24,895 nucleotides of DNA from Russula earlei (GCA_025769875.1 JAGFNK010000701.1:1-24895), one strand, 5' to 3'; counted from the stretch's first letter, positions 1 to 9,500 are shown. Notes: generated from the sequence alone by a model not told the origin. Program-made: numbers and translations.

Positions 1-553
1 TTCTTTAACTTCACCCCCACCCCCTTGGTTATGGTTTCATCCCTTGATACTGATGGTCCTTATTGTTTCACTCATTGTGTTTCATCTATTGTTTCATCTA
101 TTGTTGAGTCCCTTCTGCTATTGGCTCACTTTTTATCTATTGTTCCACATATAGTACTGTACAGCCTCACTACATACAGTATTTAAGCACCTGTAGAAGC
201 TGGGGAATATCCCAAGCTTAGCTTTGTCCCACTTCCTGTCGCATCCCTTGCCCTGTATACTCTCAAAATCACAACTTGTTTGTGCTGGCCTACACTCTGC
301 TTGACCTGAGCACACCTCAAGGAACCCTTGTGTTCCTCTTCCTCCTCTGCCTCTCTCTCATCATCCTCCTCTTCTGTGAAACCAGAAGATTGACTCTGTC
401 TGTAGACTGAGTCATTCTGACTCAGCCTTGAGATGCTAAACTCTTGATCCGGCCTCCTTGAGCTGGCCCCCACTGAACCCCTTGAACCAAGTCATAGGGA
501 CTTGGCCCCACTGAACCTTAAACTAACGCTCTTACAGCCATGACGCCGTAACA
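1..553 (+). repeat. Diverged Ty3/gypsy LTR, 5' end cut by the window edge
   Basis: The sequence aligns by eye to the LTRs of the gypsy element at 16589-23780. Shared landmarks in the same order are the TTTCATC/TATTGT repeats, the TATTTAAGC TATA-like box near 180, CCCAAGCTTAGCTTTGTCCC, the GAGCACACCTCAAGGAACCC block, and the end GACGCCGTAACA at 542-553. It has many substitutions and small indels, so it is an older copy. The first bases correspond to about position 40 of the LTR, so its TGTTG start lies outside the window. The bases just after the end (554 onward, GCTAAGC) resemble the start of the internal region of the intact element. It may therefore be a 5' LTR with a stub of internal sequence rather than a solo LTR. 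Short ORFs here are not genes. Confidence 0.85.
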
Positions 554-796
554 TGCTAAGCATTCCAGACATGAAGACTTATCAACAGTTTCCCCACTCT
601 ACAGTATACACTAGCTGTTGCTGTGTTATTACCAAGATCCCTGAACTTTGTGAGAACTCATTGTCTTGCTCAGCTTCGCTGCGCTCATCTTACATATGAA
701 CAGATTTGTCTATGACATGGCCCCCAGTTGGTGATAATCTTACACACTTGACCCCCCCCTTCATCATCCCACCCATAATACATGTTGTGCCATTAC
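554..796. other. No gene recognised; spacer between LTR copies
   Basis: No convincing reading frame or RNA structure is visible. The first bases may be a few nucleotides of gypsy internal sequence. The rest looks like decayed repeat or host spacer. Confidence 0.5.
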
Positions 797-1718
797 TGTC
801 ATGAACCATTTCTTGGAGAGGGCCCTTGAAGGACCCTTTCTTATTAGGGGAAACCCAGCCTCTAGGATGCCACCCTGTTCACACAAGCAAAAGGGGTGAG
901 TAGAGGTGTCCACAATATCGTATGATTGATTCTAGGAGCAATTAACATACAGCAACCCCTACTCAGTGGCTATTAAAGGCCCCCTAAAGACCCTTTAGGA
1001 CAACCTCAAGTGCCTTACATTGAACACTAATGGAGATACTATTAGCCCTAGAATGTGTTATTAGACTAACTCTAATAACCTTGGAATGAACTATAAGGCA
1101 ATACTAAGGACCTTAATATGGATATTAGGGTCAACTCTAAGGACCCTAATAGAACTATATAAGTGGCCTTATAGGCAACAATATTCCACTGACAAATAGC
1201 CCAAGTTACTAAACAACCAGCCCTAAACTAACTAATAGTAAATGAATCAGATGCATTGCACATGCACTAAGCATTGAACACATGGACACTAAAAGCCCTA
1301 ACTCATCATTGTGGCCTTCTTACTGGGCAGCTTACTGAGCATGACTGAGCATGCTCACTAAGCAGGTTCTGACTTCTTACTCATCCATCAATTGTGCTTA
1401 ATGACAAGGTTATGACTTCTTCTCTATCTAGTAGTTCCCTTGTAGTATATAAGTGCTCAATAAAGTAGCAGACAGTCTTTAGACTGTCCATTTGATTTGT
1501 GGCACTCTATTACCAAGGGTACTCCTTTGCAACCACCCTATCTAGTACACCCTGGCCCTCTCCTTCCACAATCATCTCTCACAGCCTATACTAGTTCCCC
1601 TTGAGTAGTTGCTACTTGTCTGGACCATGCTCTTGTCAATTTTGTCCTAGAACTCAGTCAACTCATCTCCAAGCTTGTCTCACTCTTGAACTAGATTGTT
1701 CAACAGTGAGTCCTGACA
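797..1718 (+). repeat. Solo LTR, copy A of the TGTCA...TGACA family
   Basis: The copy begins TGTCATGAACC and ends GAGTCCTGACA, giving the 5-bp terminal inverted repeat TGTCA/TGACA. It is colinear with the better preserved copy at 2044-3005: shared GAGAGGGCCCTTGAAGGACC, GGGTGAGTAGAGGTGTCCAC, CTAAGGACCCTAATAG, GTATATAAG, CAATAAAG and CAGACTGTCCATTTG. Flanks are ATTAC (792-796) and ATTGT (1719-1723), a possible target duplication degraded by two transitions. The TATA-like box near 1447 followed by CAATAAAG indicates plus-strand orientation. No internal retroelement sequence is attached. Confidence 0.85.
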
Positions 1719-2043
1719 ATTGTGATGGCATTTATGCATGCTCGCCCACCTCTGGCTAGGCTTTTCTCTTTATTTTTTTTTCTTTCCTTTTCTTTTAGCT
1801 ACTCAACTTTGGTCTATAAACATGGACCTATCAGTAGGCTAGTCTATAATAATAGAACCTGAGTTCTATCATTCTGAGTGTCCCTGCATGCATTCTTAGC
1901 CTTTAACAATAGTTTTTTTTAGTTTGGTCTTTTATTTATTATTTATTGTGTTATACTTAACTCTTGAATACATTATTATGAAACTTAAGAATTGTGTGTA
2001 ATTATTACCTGTGTTTGAAAACAATTGTGGAGTTGATAGGAAT
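1719..2043. other. No gene; pyrimidine- and A+T-rich spacer
   Basis: Contains a T/CT-rich run around 1765-1800 and another T run near 1911-1920. No coding frame, RNA gene or repeat boundary could be supported. Its last five bases are the left GGAAT target duplication of the next LTR. Confidence 0.5.
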
Positions 2044-3005
2044 TGTCATGAACCATTCTCCGGAGAGGGCCCTTGAAGGACCCTTCCTTATAGGAGGAAA
2101 CCCAGCCTCTATGGTGTCACCCTGTTCACACGAGCAAAAGGGGTGAGTAGAGGTGTCCACAATATCGCGTGCGCATTGTTGCGCGAGCAATTCTCGGCAT
2201 GATCGACATACAGCAAGCCCCACTTATTGGCAACCCTTCTAACAATAAAGGACAGTATTAGGGCCCTTCTAGGGACCCTTTAGGGTGACTCTAGGTGCTC
2301 CACAATGGGTACTAACCTAGTATCAAAGACTCTACAACACGTTATTAGACCAACTCTAATAACTATAGAATGAACTATAAAGCAATACTAAGGACCTTAA
2401 TAGGAGTATTAGGATCGACTCTAAGGACCCTAATAGAGCTATATAAGGGCCTTATAAGATAACACTATTCCCTAACCAAACTACAAGTGCTCAAATGACC
2501 GGCCCTAAACTAACTAACAGAAAATGAATCAGGTGCTCACATGTGTACTAGAACAGCAAACACGTGGACAATGAAAGCTCTTACTCATCAGGAAAAGCTT
2601 TCTTACTCAGCAGCTTACTGAGCATGACTGAGCATGCTCAGTAAGCGCACTCTGACTTCTTACTCAGCACACTATTGTGCTTGATAACAAGGTTATGACT
2701 TGTTCTCTATTTAGTAATCCTCTTGTAGTATATAAGCACTCAATAAAGTAGCGGACAGTCCTCAGACTGTCCATTTGTTTACGGCACTTTCTATGCCTGG
2801 GATACTCCTTTAAGGACCATCCCCTTGTGACTATCCTAGCCTCCTCTCTGTGTGATTGTTCAACTCTCACAGTGACAGTACCTCTCTGGTATCTGTTACT
2901 ACTCTGGACTCTACTCCTTGCCCATGCTGTCTTGAACGTCTATCGACTCGTCCCCGAGCTTACCCCTCACTCTTGAACTGGATAGTTCAACAGTGAGTCT
3001 TGACA
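2044..3005 (+). repeat. Solo LTR, copy B of the TGTCA...TGACA family, with perfect TSD
   Basis: A 962-bp unit starting TGTCATGAACC and ending GAGTCTTGACA. It is flanked by a perfect 5-bp duplication, GGAAT, at 2039-2043 and 3006-3010, the signature of an LTR-retrotransposon insertion later reduced by LTR-LTR recombination. A TATA-like GTATATAAG lies near 2729 and CAATAAAG follows, giving plus orientation. A 13-bp inverted repeat (2614-2626 with 2633-2645) sits upstream of the TATA box. Small ORFs inside are not genes. The autonomous element of this family is not in the window. Confidence 0.93.
2614..2645. repeat. Perfect 13-bp inverted repeat in LTR copy B
   Basis: CTTACTGAGCATG at 2614-2626 is exactly complementary to CATGCTCAGTAAG at 2633-2645, with a 6-nt loop. 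The same structure is present in copy A near 1329-1360 with one mismatch (CACTAAG). It lies about 90 bp upstream of the TATA box, in the likely U3, and could be a palindromic factor-binding site or a hairpin. Confidence 0.75.
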
Positions 3006-3010
3006 GGAAT

Positions 3011-3719
3011 TGCCTTGAGGAGCCAAGTTGGTGGGGTGCTTGCCTTTTCTAGAGTGTGACACTTTTTGTGAAAAGATGTCAACTGCATGCAATGTGTGAC
3101 ACTTGGCCTCCTCCCACACCTTGCCTTCTTCCTCTTATCTCTAGCCTTTGCCTTGCCACACCACCTTGCACCTAACATCAAGATCTTGATCACATTGCCC
3201 AGCCCTTGCCACTGACCATGTGTGCATGGTACACCCTGGCTCCTTTAACATATCTGTATCTTAAGTCTTTCACAACTGCCTCGACCATCTTGACCAGTCT
3301 TGATTCTCTTTTATGCCTATCTCTCTCTTTTATGCCTTTTATCCTTAGTACTTCTCTCCTGTATATAAAACACCTAGCTACTCTGTAGTAAATTGGAATA
3401 CAGTCTTCTTGAGTTCCCCCTACTTTAGTCAGAAACAACCACACATGACCAATCCTGCTCTGCTCTGATTTCCTTCTCTTCCCCCTTCCTTCCTTCTCTT
3501 TTCTGCTTGCTCTTGGATCAAGACAACTGTCTCAGATTGCTATCCAGCCCCACAAACTCTGTGTGCCCTAGTTTGGCTCACTTCACTCTCTTTGTTTGCA
3601 TTCCTGTCACGCTTCTACCTGATTATATATGTATATATATATACACACACACCCACACACATATATATATATGCACCCTAGGTAGCCTAAAACAGAATTC
3701 TCACCTTCACTGACATTTA
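3011..3719. other. No gene; possible LTR-like promoter remnant
   Basis: No ORF here resembles a protein family. GTATATAAAACACC near 3361, followed by a pyrimidine-rich stretch, resembles the TATA and start region of an LTR. TGTGACACTT near 3055 and TTCCTGTCAC near 3600 are weakly inverted, but no clean TG...CA pair with a target duplication was found. Treated as an unresolved repeat remnant. Confidence 0.35.
3623..3673. repeat. Compound (TA)n-(CA)n-(TA)n microsatellite
   Basis: A TA tract, then an interrupted CA tract (one ACCC interruption), then a second TA tract. The two TA arms can pair across the CA core. The small ORF through it, translating to repeated IYTHTH, is an artefact of the repeat. 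Confidence 0.95.
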
Positions 3720-3724
3720 TCCTT

Positions 3725-3998
3725 TGTTAAATAAGCAACCTATTAGCACCCTTATGTCCACAGGACTCAAAGGGAACTGCAGAGGAGCAATTGAGACTAG
3801 TATTGTTATGAGGAGTCAAACTACTACACACCTGCAGAGGAGCAATTGAGACTAAGGTATACTACTGCTCCTCTGCCTGTAATATCGACCTGACTAAGCC
3901 ATAAGTCAATCCAAACAATGGAACTACTACTGTCTGGAGCATTGTGCTGACACCCCAGAGTGATATCTACAGTGCATCAGTAATAAATCACAATGACA
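3725..3998 (-). repeat. Copia 3' LTR
   Basis: A 274-bp repeat running TGTTAAATAAG...CACAATGACA on the plus strand, with terminal inverted repeat TGTYA/TGACA. On the coding (minus) strand it follows the polypurine tract, so it is the 3' LTR. It contains an internal direct repeat, TGCAGAGGAGCAATTGAGACTA, at about 3777-3799 and 3832-3854. Confidence 0.95.
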
Positions 3999-4006
3999 CT
4001 CCCCCA
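3999..4006 (-). other. Copia polypurine tract (PPT)
   Basis: On the minus strand the bases directly before the 3' LTR read TGGGGGAG, abutting the LTR start TGTCATTG. A G-rich purine run at this position is the usual plus-strand DNA primer of LTR retrotransposons. Confidence 0.8.
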
Positions 4007-4029
4007 TGTCAGTACAAGGCTCTGGTCAC

Positions 4030-5507
4030 TTAGCCATATGATAATCCAAGCATACCAATGCACTTAAGTACCTTTATCCGATCCAAGGCCTTGGTGAGAA
4101 TGTCTGCAGCCATATCCTGTGTTGTCACAAATGTGGGTGCAATCAGGCCATCCTGAACTGCATCCCTCAACCAAAAAAGGCAAAGGGAAAGATGCTTCAT
4201 CTTCCCATGGTGCTCAGGGTTCTTGCTTACTGCAATGGCTGACTGGTTGTCCATCCTGAGCAGTGATGGTCCAGAGATCTTGTATCCAAGCTCCCCCATA
4301 AATTGGCACAACCAGAGGATCTCCTTTCCAGCTTCAACAGCTGAAATGTGTTCTGCCTCAGTGGTGGACAAGGCGACTAGGGACTGCAGCTTTGAGCTCC
4401 AGGAGACTGCTCCAGTGCCAATCTTGACTACATAGCCTCCAGTGGACTTCCCATTGTCAGGATTGCCTCCATGATCTGAATCTGAGTATGTGATGAAGTG
4501 TTCTGGTGAATCAGAGGGCTTGTAAACAAGTTTGAGATCAATGGTGCCCTTCAATATAACGAAGCACATGCTTTGCAGCTTGCCAATGGGGTAGACCAGG
4601 ATTGGAGTTGAATCTGGCAAGAACTCTGGCAGCAAATGTGATGTCTGGTCTGGTAGTGAGTGCCAGATACATCAGGGAGCCCACAACAGAGATGTAGGGG
4701 TATTGGCGCATCTCCAGAGCGTCTGCCTCCGTCTGAGGGCTCATGGAGGTGGAAAGGATGAAGTCCAGGGTTGAGAGGAGTTGATACAGGCTTGCAATCA
4801 TGTAGTCCAAGCTCCTGGAGAAGGTTGGTGATGAACTGACTTTAGGGAGAGGGAGAGGCAACGCTGGGAGCGATCTCTGTGAATCTCCATGCCTAGGAGT
4901 TGAGTGGTGGGGCCCAGATCTCGAAGCTTGAAGTGGGAAGACAGCTCTTGGATGACAGTGTCGATTTTGGCGCCATCCTTGCCAGCTAGGGTGATATCAT
5001 CCACAAAGACAGGCATTAGGATCCGCACACCATCCCTGAGGTAAATATAGAGTCCATGGTCCGATTGGAGACACTGGCAAGCCCATAGACAAGAGCACAG
5101 AATGGAGAGTCTTGTTCCAAACTCTCCCTGCTTGCTTGAGGCCATAGAGCGACTTCCTGAGCTTGCAGACATGATCTGGTCCACCGATCTCAAAGCCTTC
5201 AGGTTGCTTCATGTAGATCTCCTCCTCCAGCTCACCATTGAGATAAGCATGAGAGATGTCCACAGAGCGAAGTTCAAGGTCTTCCAGAGCTGCCAAGGCC
5301 AAGATGATCCTGATGGTGGAATATCTGACAGTGGGGGCAAAGGTCTCTTTGAAATTGAAGCCTGGGCACTGGGAGTAGCCTTTGGCAACCAGTCTGGCTT
5401 TGTAGCAGGTCCAGGGTGCCATCAGCATTGTGTTTCACCTTCATAAACCATCTGGAACCAATGGCACTGCTTCCCAGGGGGCAATGTGATGATTTCCCAG
5501 GTGCCAT
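4030..5507 (-). pseudogene. Copia pol: reverse transcriptase and RNase H, frameshifted
   Basis: Minus-strand fragments in alternating frames assemble into a Ty1/copia RVT_2 domain and RNase H. Recognisable in order are ARLVAKGYSQ, TFAPTVRYSTIRIILALA, DISHAYLNGELEEEIYMKQPEGF and LYGLKQAGRVWNK. These are followed by the catalytic FVDDITLAG, HFKLRDLGP..QLLGMEI, VGSLMYLALTTRPDI and RYI. RNase H has YSDSDHGGNPDNGKSTGGYV, STTEAEHIS and LRMDNQSA; it ends with the typical DMAADILTKAL and a stop at 4030. Breaks lie near 5415 (before YKARLV), 5085 (after the LYGLKQA helix), 4815 (after LGMEI) and 4550 (between RYI and GTIDLKL). Catalytic Asp residues are still present but no full-length product is possible. 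The final RNase H block (4030-4635) is uninterrupted. Confidence 0.93.
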
Positions 5508-6189
5508 TGACTCTGTGGGCCTCCATCTCCTCTTCGCATGCCTTATGCCACAGATCAGGCATCAGGGCATCTCTGGGACTGTGAGTAGGAGTGTGGCTCA
5601 ATCACAGAGGCTGAGTGCACATTTAGAGGGTTGTGTGGATCATCTGAGTCACTCTCATTTTCATCTGATGAGAGGACAGCTGGAGTGGGGTCTCTGATCT
5701 GCCTGTAGTGCTATGGCATGACCCATTGCTCAGGTAGCCACTCTTCCCTAGGTCACCTAAGGTGCTGAGAGCGACGAGGGGCAGCTGGGATGACAGGAGG
5801 AGGTGTGGGTGGTGGAGATGGTGTTCTGGGAGGGCCTGGATGAGCAGTGTGGAACATGGGAGATGATGGAGGTGAAGGGGAGTGAGCAGAAGGCAAGACA
5901 GAAGACATAGGCTGATCTCCCCCATGAATTGGCTGCTGTGAGCGATAAGAGTCCTCTGGAGAGTCGTCCAGGGTCTCTGGGAGACATGTGAAGGGAGGGG
6001 GGGAGTCCAATAATGAATTGAGATGAGGGGGGAGGTAATTAGGGGTGCTGATTGTTTTTTGTTCATGAAGAAGCGCTCATCAAAGTCAGCTCTTTCTGAA
6101 ATGATCAGCTTCCTGATGACAGGATTGTAGAATTTCCATGCCTTGTACCCCTGAGGGTATCCAATGAAGATGCACTTCTCCATGTGCAC
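5508..6189 (-). pseudogene. Copia pol: integrase C-terminus and proline-rich linker
   Basis: The minus-strand frame beginning HMEKCIFIGYPQGYKAWKFY and continuing KLIISERADFDERFF matches the segment after the copia integrase core (the GYP..KGY..Y block). It then runs into low-complexity Ser/Pro/His-rich sequence typical of the integrase-RT linker; an alternative frame gives PPPSPPPTPPP-like runs, so the linker itself may be shifted. The join to the integrase core upstream is a frameshift near 6190. The join to RT downstream (5508-5622) is also broken. Confidence 0.85.
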
Positions 6190-7244
6190 TCCCTAGGCTT
6201 CCAAGTGGTCTCTTGTCCCTCTGAATGAGCACATAAGCAGTACATCCCCAGACCCGAACCATAGAGAGATCTGCCTTGGTCTCATAGAAAGATTCATGAG
6301 GAGTACTGTTGCTCAGTGCTGTGGTGGTGATCCTGTTGCTAACAGAGATGAATGCAGCCAATGCTTTGCCCCAGAATGATGTGGGCATCCCAGACTCGAA
6401 GAGCATAGAGATAACCCCTTCCTCCATTGTCCTGTTGGCCCTCTCTGTCACACCATTCCGCTGGGGTTGATTCCTAGCTGTGTGCTGCCTCTGGATGCCA
6501 TGATCTATGCAGAAAGAGTCAAACTCTCTAGACATGTACTCCCCACCCTTGTCATCTCTCAGTGTGCCTAGCCTTTGTCCTGTGACATTCTCAGCCCAAG
6601 ATTTGAACTGTTTGAAGGCCATGAATGTCTCTGATTTGTGCTTTAGGAGATAGACAGCTTTAAAGCAAGAGAAGTCATCAATAAAGGTGACCCAGTAGCA
6701 ATATCCCTGAGCTGTTTGGACCTTTGTAGGGCCATGCACATCACTGTGGATAAGCTGGAGAGGCCTGGATGCTCTAGAGGATGAAGGCAGGAAGGGATCT
6801 GCATGCATCTTCCCAGCTTTATAGGCTTCACAGACTGGATCAGGATCAACTTGAGAATCAAGTCTGAGTCCTGTCACCAGGTTACCTAAAAGCAGCTTCT
6901 TGACACCTGCCAGGTGGTGATGGTAAAGGCGTCGATGCCAGAGGTCCAGATTCATTGGAAGAGTCCTGGTGGATAAGAGGGAGGCATGGTGCTCAATAGG
7001 AATGGTCTCCCCCAGTAGAAATGCTGAGTTGGAGGTGGATACCTTTGCTTGGAACATGATCCTGTCATTCCTGATGAAGTGGAGAGTGTCCTTTTGAATG
7101 ACAGTGATAAAATGGCGACTCATTGTGAGGTATAGCACAGAGAGGAGGTTACTAGATAGAGAGGGAACATAGAGCACATTGGCAAACTCTATAGGAGCAA
7201 GTTCCTGCCCCTCCGTCAAAGGGTTGAACCTGACAGTCCCAATT
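6190..7244 (-). pseudogene. Copia pol: gag-pre-integrase and integrase core
   Basis: The minus-strand frame contains the protease-integrase spacer (EFANVLYVPSLSSNLLSV), the zinc-binding region LWHRRLYHHHLAGVKKL...VCEAYKAGK, and the DDE core. The core has Asp in HSDVHGP, Asp in LRDDKGGEYMS and Glu in PQRNGVTERANRTMEE. The second Cys of the HHCC finger (usually CxxC) is Tyr here and a Gly of the first His box is Tyr, so the zinc finger is probably damaged. The frame ends out of phase near 6190. Upstream it is separated from the protease by the LTR inserted at 7245. Confidence 0.93.
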
Positions 7245-7738
7245 TGTCACCGACTGGGGGCGGTGTCGCTGACAAATCGTTTCACGTGTGAGACGAACGC
7301 ACTGAGTCAAACGAGATGATGAGTTCTCGTGAGAATCGGGGATCTCGGTGACAACACAGCGAAGGCTAGTGTGTACCGCGGAGTGGAAAGACAATGAGTA
7401 AGTCTTCGCGTTTGAAGACTTAGGGAATGGAAGAAGTTTCTGAGTCAATTGCTTGATTCCCTGCAAGCCTACAGTCCCGAAGCTAGAATCCAGTGATATT
7501 TCACAAGAGAACAAGCTTAGGGCTTGTTCTCTGTTACTGACAGGTTTATATAGACAACTATGTCCTATATCAAATAGCAGACATGAGGTAGCAGCGAGAC
7601 GATCGAGAACGGAACATGCTGGAAAGTAGTGGTACAGGCGAGGCTAAGTGAGTCATATGAACACGCGGGAATGGTGAGGCTTGTCCGGGTAGGCTTGTCC
7701 GGTTGCCGGTTCGGTCCGAGGGACCGGTATTGGTGACA
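7245..7738 (-). repeat. Solo LTR nested in copia pol, TSD CAATT
   Basis: A 494-bp unit starting TGTCACC and ending GGTGACA (7-bp inverted termini), flanked by CAATT at 7240-7244 and 7739-7743. Removing it with one TSD copy rejoins the copia protease-integrase spacer (LADGS...SEGI to GTVRFNPLTEG). The minus strand carries a TATATAAA box at 7545-7552, so the LTR probably points leftward. It is visibly richer in CpG than the surrounding copia sequence, which suggests a more recent arrival. ORFs crossing it are chimaeras of LTR and copia sequence. No other copy of this family is in the window. Confidence 0.93.
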
Positions 7739-7743
7739 CAATT

Positions 7744-8110
7744 CCCTCAGAATATATCACAGACCCATCAGCAAGGTGAATTGGGATTCAATGAGGTGTG
7801 AAATTATGAATCTAGTGGCAATTGAATGTCATATGAGCTGAGGCACCAGTATCTGCATTCCAAGATGAGATATGAGCATCAGAAGAGGTGGCAGAGAACA
7901 GGGAAGTTGCTGAGGAAATGAAGGCAGACTGAGGTGCTATAGGAGTCATCTGAGAAGTGTTTTGGACACCAGTGGAGGCTGGGACAGCCTTAGATAGTGA
8001 TGAGGGACATCTATGACGCATTTTACTGCTTGGGCAAGAGCAAAAGTTGGTGAAGAGTCCTAGAAGTGAAATAGGGAGGGTAGAGTGAAGCTCTGCTTAA
8101 AGTCGCACAG
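7744..8110 (-). pseudogene. Copia pre-protease linker and aspartic protease fragment
   Basis: On the minus strand a Ser/Ala-rich linker leads into SSWNADTGASAHMTF, the copia aspartic protease active-site motif (D-T-G-A). In the same frame a TAG and then a TGA interrupt it, after which HLADGSVIYSEGI continues the protease; the LTR at 7245-7738 follows. Upstream, between this linker and the PBS, there is no room for Gag (normally about 250-400 residues with a CCHC knuckle) and no such motif is seen. Gag is therefore deleted. Confidence 0.85.
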
Positions 8111-8124
8111 CAGGGCCCATAACC
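8111..8124 (-). other. Copia primer-binding site matching the initiator-Met tRNA anticodon arm
   Basis: Directly inside the 5' LTR the plus strand reads CAGGGCCCATAACC. This equals the anticodon stem-loop of eukaryotic initiator tRNA-Met (CAGGGCUCAUAACC in yeast, from memory) at 13 of 14 positions. The element's sense strand is therefore complementary to an internal part of the tRNA, not its 3' end. This is the half-tRNA priming known for Drosophila copia and Ty5. Confidence 0.85.
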
Positions 8125-8879
8125 TGTTAAATAAGCGACCTATTAGCACCCTTATGTCCACAGGACTCAAAGGGAACTACAGAGGAGCAATTGAGACTAG
8201 TATTGTTATGAGGAGTCAAACTACTACACACCTGCAGAGGAGCAATTGAGACTAAGGTATACTACTGCTCCTCTGCCTGTAATATCAACCTGACTAAGCC
8301 ATAAGTCAATCCAAACAATAGAACTACTGTCTGAAGCATTGTGCTGACACCCTAGAGTGATATCTACAGTGCATCAGTAATAAATCTGTTGAGATCTGCA
8401 CTGCCCAGAGTCTCAGGTGTGTTGTGATGTGATCACAACTCGGATGCGCTGACGCGTCGGATCACCCGGACCGGGCATCACCAGCTCAGCTCATATGCTG
8501 CAGCACGTGTTAGTTACATTGATAGAGTGATTTAGAACAATCGGTAGCTACTTACAACTGATCCTCGGACTTACTTAGTGATCCGTTATGGTAGTTAACT
8601 GTACTGCATCTAGTGGCGGTCTCAGGTACTTAAGAACGCCACAAAGTACGTAGATCACTTCAGTTTGTGTCAACCAAACTGAAGTGAGTATTTACACTAT
8701 GACATCTTATCTCACAGTACTAACGACGCCTTGTAGCTATTGTCTGATAGGTACATTATTTACTTCAGTTTTGTGTCAACCAAACTGAACTATTGTCTGA
8801 TAGATCTGCCTGCGATCTTATCATCTGCTGCTATCTAATCACACATACTGCGTCTATTTCCAACAAAATCACAATGACA
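8125..8879 (-). repeat. Copia 5' LTR, split by a nested solo LTR
   Basis: 8125-8386 plus 8871-8879 correspond to 3725-3998. The 5' LTR of this minus-strand element is interrupted nine bases before its end by the 8387-8865 insertion and its AAATC duplication. Differences from the other LTR seen by eye are six G/A or C/T changes and loss of one ACT triplet. Confidence 0.93.
8387..8865. repeat. Solo LTR nested in the copia 5' LTR, TSD AAATC
   Basis: A 479-bp unit starting TGTTGAGATC and ending TTTCCAACA (inverted termini TGTTG/CAACA), flanked by AAATC at 8382-8386 and 8866-8870. Excision of the unit with one AAATC restores the copia LTR. It contains two copies of a CAGTTTG-TGTCAAC-CAAACTG hairpin (8655-8687 and about 8764-8790) and repeats of CTATTGTCTGATAG. 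It belongs to none of the other LTR families in the window. Confidence 0.92.
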
Positions 8880-8884
8880 TCCTT

Positions 8885-9500
8885 TGTATTCTTCTTGGTG
8901 TGACACAAATGGCCACCCCTACCCCAGCCACCTTAGTCCCCAACTACATTTTCAGTGACTAAGACCTCTAGAACAATGCTAAGCTCAGCAGCAGTGTCTA
9001 TCTTGTCCCAGACAGGATCTGGAACATTGTTGTCACCAGCATCCATGCACAATGGCTTAGCACATATGAAGACCATAACATATTAATAAGTAAGAATTAT
9101 ATTATATGGTGTTTGGTCCTTGCATGCCCTCAGTTTATCAGGAGAGTCATGTGCTATGCTACTATGCTCTCAATGGTGGCTAACAACAATGTGACTGGCA
9201 CTGACATTGTTGCCAATGTGTTGACCTGTTCTCTGTGCTCCATACTCAGTGATGGTCTAGAATGTGGAACAGATCTCTCAAGATGCTGACATATAGCATT
9301 AAGTTGGTATCTATGATGAGGTTGTCCTTGAGCAAGACCTGGTAGGCACAAGTTGCGTACTTTTAGTGGTGGGTTAGATGATCTAAAATTACTATAAAAG
9401 GTGATTGGGTTGGCAAGAGAATTAGGGCTTCAATCATGCATATAAATAATACCAAACTATTTTCTTAATCACTTATTTAATCATTTATTTCTTATGTATC
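8885..9500 (-). other. Decayed region with a weak coding trace, no recognisable gene
   Basis: On the minus strand, about 8960-9075, an open stretch reads CAKPLCMDAGDNNVPDPVW and continues to a Leu/Val-rich segment ending at a TAA near 8940. It looks protein-like but I do not recognise it. The rest, including an A+T-rich block around 9080-9110, shows nothing I can support. It may belong with the degraded coding sequence at 9512-10190. Confidence 0.3.

Larger units (their letters stand above)
3725..8879 (-). mobile_element. Ty1/copia LTR retrotransposon, defective, carrying two nested solo LTRs
   Basis: Complete minus-strand insertion bounded by direct LTRs (3725-3998 and 8125-8386 plus 8871-8879) and by the duplication TCCTT at 3720-3724 and 8880-8884. 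Internal order on the minus strand is PBS, protease, integrase, reverse transcriptase, RNase H, polypurine tract; protease-integrase-RT is diagnostic of Ty1/copia (Pseudoviridae). Gag is missing: only about 100 bp separate the PBS from the pre-protease linker. The pol frame has at least six frameshifts plus stops. It is interrupted by solo LTRs of two unrelated families, at 7245-7738 and 8387-8865. By eye the LTRs differ by 6 transitions and one 3-bp indel over about 271 bp. It cannot be autonomous. Confidence 0.95.

Noticed and set aside
3625..3673. TA/CA tract considered as a replication or telomere-related element
   Set aside because: It is a simple compound microsatellite. No TTAGGG-type repeats are seen here or elsewhere in the window.
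3190..3713. Small ORFs on both strands in the 3.0-3.7 kb spacer
   Set aside because: They are short, low in complexity, partly microsatellite-derived and without motifs.
3777..3854. Repeated GCAGAGGAGCAATTGAGACTA units considered as a CRISPR-like array
   Set aside because: There are only two copies, inside a copia LTR and duplicated with it in the other LTR. The setting is eukaryotic.
7152..7514. 120-residue minus-strand ORF
   Set aside because: It is a chimaera running from the solo LTR at 7245-7738 into copia pol, with no family resemblance.
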